This document shows, one piece after another, positions 5,485 to 6,664 of a stretch of 6,664 bases of DNA (within the stretch, counting starts at the first letter, position 1; every line of letters begins with the position of its first letter). The notes under the pieces are model-generated. The model did no database searches. It was given only the letters and a program-made list of their open reading frames with translations, and had not been told where the DNA came from. Both the position numbers and the translations under genes were made by a program. Source of the DNA: an uncultured Erysipelotrichaceae bacterium (GTDB lineage: Bacteria > Bacillota_I > Bacilli_A > Erysipelotrichales > Erysipelotrichaceae); assembly GCA_902784015.1 (NCBI GenBank), contig CACZTC010000039.1, positions 1 to 6,664 on the forward strand, written 5' to 3'.

Positions 5485-5994
5485 TTATTTAAATAATACT
5501 TTAATATAGTCTTTCATATAATTAGGTAAATCAGATGGTCTTCTTCCGGAAATGATATTTCCATCAACAACTGAAGATTCATCTACCCATGTAGCTCCAG
5601 CATGTCTTAAGTCATCTTTAATTCCTGGAGTGGAAGTTACTGTTTTACCTTCTAATATTTCTGCAGTGGCTAAAACCCAACCGGCATGGCAGATTTGCCC
5701 TATTGGTTTATTATCTTTATGCATATTTTGAACTATATTAATTACTTCTGGAAATCTTCTTAATTTATCTGGAGCCCATCCACCTGGCACCAATAAACCA
5801 TCATAGTCTTTATCATTAACTTCATAAAATGTTTTTTCAACTACACAAGGTACTCCATATTTACCATGATATGTACCTGGCTTTTCAGCCACAAAATCAA
5901 CTTCACATCCTTCTTCCTGTAAACGTAAAGCTGGATACCATAATTCTAAATCTTCAAAGTCACCACTTACTAAAGCTAAAATCTTTTTTGTCAT
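5485..5994 (-). CDS. DJ-1/PfpI family protein
   Basis: A 169-residue protein of the DJ-1/PfpI superfamily, closest in length and motifs to the PfpI/YhbO group. The catalytic features are present: E14 in GDFEDLELWYP, the nucleophile-elbow C102-H103 in GQICHAGW, and the oxyanion-side GG in VPGGWAPDKLR (69-79). Members are reported as intracellular peptidases, or as glyoxalase/deglycase-type stress proteins acting on methylglyoxal damage; the sequence cannot decide between these. It has no signal peptide. The ribosome site AAGGAG overlaps the TAA (6004-6006) of the upstream zinc-ribbon gene, so the pair is translationally coupled. It ends just before the shared terminator. Confidence 0.92.
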   Translation of the reverse strand: MTKKILALVSGDFEDLELWYPALRLQEEGCEVDFVAEKPGTYHGKYGVPCVVEKTFYEVNDKDYDGLLVPGGWAPDKLRRFPEVINIVQNMHKDNKPIGQICHAGWVLATAEILEGKTVTSTPGIKDDLRHAGATWVDESSVVDGNIISGRRPSDLPNYMKDYIKVLFK

Positions 5995-6003
5995 AAATTC
6001 TCC

Positions 6004-6624
6004 TTAACCTAAATATTTATAGAACTTAGAATAAACTACTTTAGAATATGTAAATGTCATAAATTCATTTACATCTACCTTAGTATTGAATTGATCATAT
6101 ATCTTAGTATCTGGAAGTTTCTTCATAATACTAGTCCAGAATTCTTTATCAAATTGGAAGGTAAAGCTAGTTGTTTTAATTAAGCCATGATCTTTTGTAG
6201 CCCCACAATATGGGCATACATCATTTTGGCTAGTATCTGAAGAATGTATTTTAGCTTGACCTAATGTAGACATTGAAATATTACAATTATTACACCAATA
6301 ACCCGCATTAATTCTATTACCAACATGTAATTTAATTGATTCTCCAAAAATTTTATCAGAGATAAACTTAAAATCTTTAGGTTTTAAATCATCAGGATTC
6401 TTTCTAGATAAAAATTCTAATTGTTTAAGATCTTCTTCACTATAGCCCTTCCATATCGGCTTTAACATTTCATTCTTAAAGACATAGACAAAGGGATTTT
6501 CCCATCTATTATCAATAACAGAAAAATCAAAATTCTTCGCAAATCTACATAAATACTTAGAGAATTCCTCTGACCAAATTTCCTGGTCCTTTTTTAAAGT
6601 TTTCGCATAAAAATAAGCTTCCAC
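6004..6624 (-). CDS. Uncharacterised zinc-ribbon protein
   Basis: I do not recognise this family. From the GTG at 6624 it is 206 residues. An aromatic-rich N-terminal part contains RWENPFVYVFKNEM and WKGYSEEDLKQLEFLS. A four-cysteine zinc ribbon follows: C-N-N-C in GYWCNNCN and C-P-Y-C-G about 22 residues later. A C-terminal part contains FTFQFDKEFW. There is no membrane helix or signal peptide. A GTG three codons upstream (6633) is also in frame, but the ribosome site GAAGAAGG (6633-6640) would touch it, whereas it lies eight bases before the GTG at 6624, so I prefer the latter. The adjacent coupled PfpI gene suggests a shared stress or redox role, but this rests on position only. Confidence 0.7.
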   Translation of the reverse strand: MEAYFYAKTLKKDQEIWSEEFSKYLCRFAKNFDFSVIDNRWENPFVYVFKNEMLKPIWKGYSEEDLKQLEFLSRKNPDDLKPKDFKFISDKIFGESIKLHVGNRINAGYWCNNCNISMSTLGQAKIHSSDTSQNDVCPYCGATKDHGLIKTTSFTFQFDKEFWTSIMKKLPDTKIYDQFNTKVDVNEFMTFTYSKVVYSKFYKYLG

Positions 6625-6647
6625 AATAATCACCTTCTTCTATTTTA

Positions 6648-6653
6648 ATTATA
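6648..6653 (-). promoter_or_regulatory. Probable -10 box for the zinc-ribbon/PfpI operon
   Basis: A perfect TATAAT on the minus strand, preceded by TTG, lies about 24 bases before the GTG start, giving a leader of roughly 17 bases that holds just the ribosome site. The matching -35 element would fall beyond the right edge of the window. Confidence 0.55.
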
Positions 6654-6664
6654 CAAGAAATATA

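Overview
The window is strongly AT-rich (I judge by eye that GC is near 30%, not counted). Nearly every gene has a GGAGG-type ribosome binding site a few bases before its start, TGG is the only tryptophan codon I saw, and genes are tightly packed with TAA stops. Together with families typical of Firmicutes (CpXC protein, Rpn nuclease/transposase, small zinc-ribbon proteins), this suggests a low-GC Bacillota, possibly a gut clostridium or erysipelotrich. The species cannot be named from this sequence.

Left block (about 4208 down to 145, all minus strand): a compact run of six genes, probably one operon or two. In transcription order it has a 64-aa zinc-ribbon protein, a CpXC-domain protein, an HD-domain alarmone-hydrolase-like protein, a CASTOR/POLLUX-type RCK ion-channel homologue, a 42-aa mini-protein that looks like a paralogue of the first gene, and a SIMPL (DUF541) protein. 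The 5' end of the channel gene is disrupted. Its natural start (ATG at 2881) and N-terminal segment are present, but two single-base losses separate them from the 584-codon open frame.

Centre (4323-5443, plus strand): a single Rpn family PD-(D/E)XK gene with a good internal ribosome site and ATG at 4956. These would produce its C-terminal domain separately, matching the gene-within-gene toxin/antitoxin layout reported for Rpn proteins (long nuclease RpnL, short inhibitor RpnS). Just downstream, the whole RpnS region is duplicated in tandem. The second copy starts exactly at the internal ribosome site, keeps its own ATG, carries 3 instead of 7 four-residue Gly-x-x-x repeats, and has a one-base insertion in an A-run. 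This is the most interesting locus here.

Right block (6624 down to 5485, minus strand): an unrecognised zinc-ribbon protein translationally coupled to a DJ-1/PfpI family protein. It converges on the rpn locus across one shared bidirectional terminator at 5452-5480.
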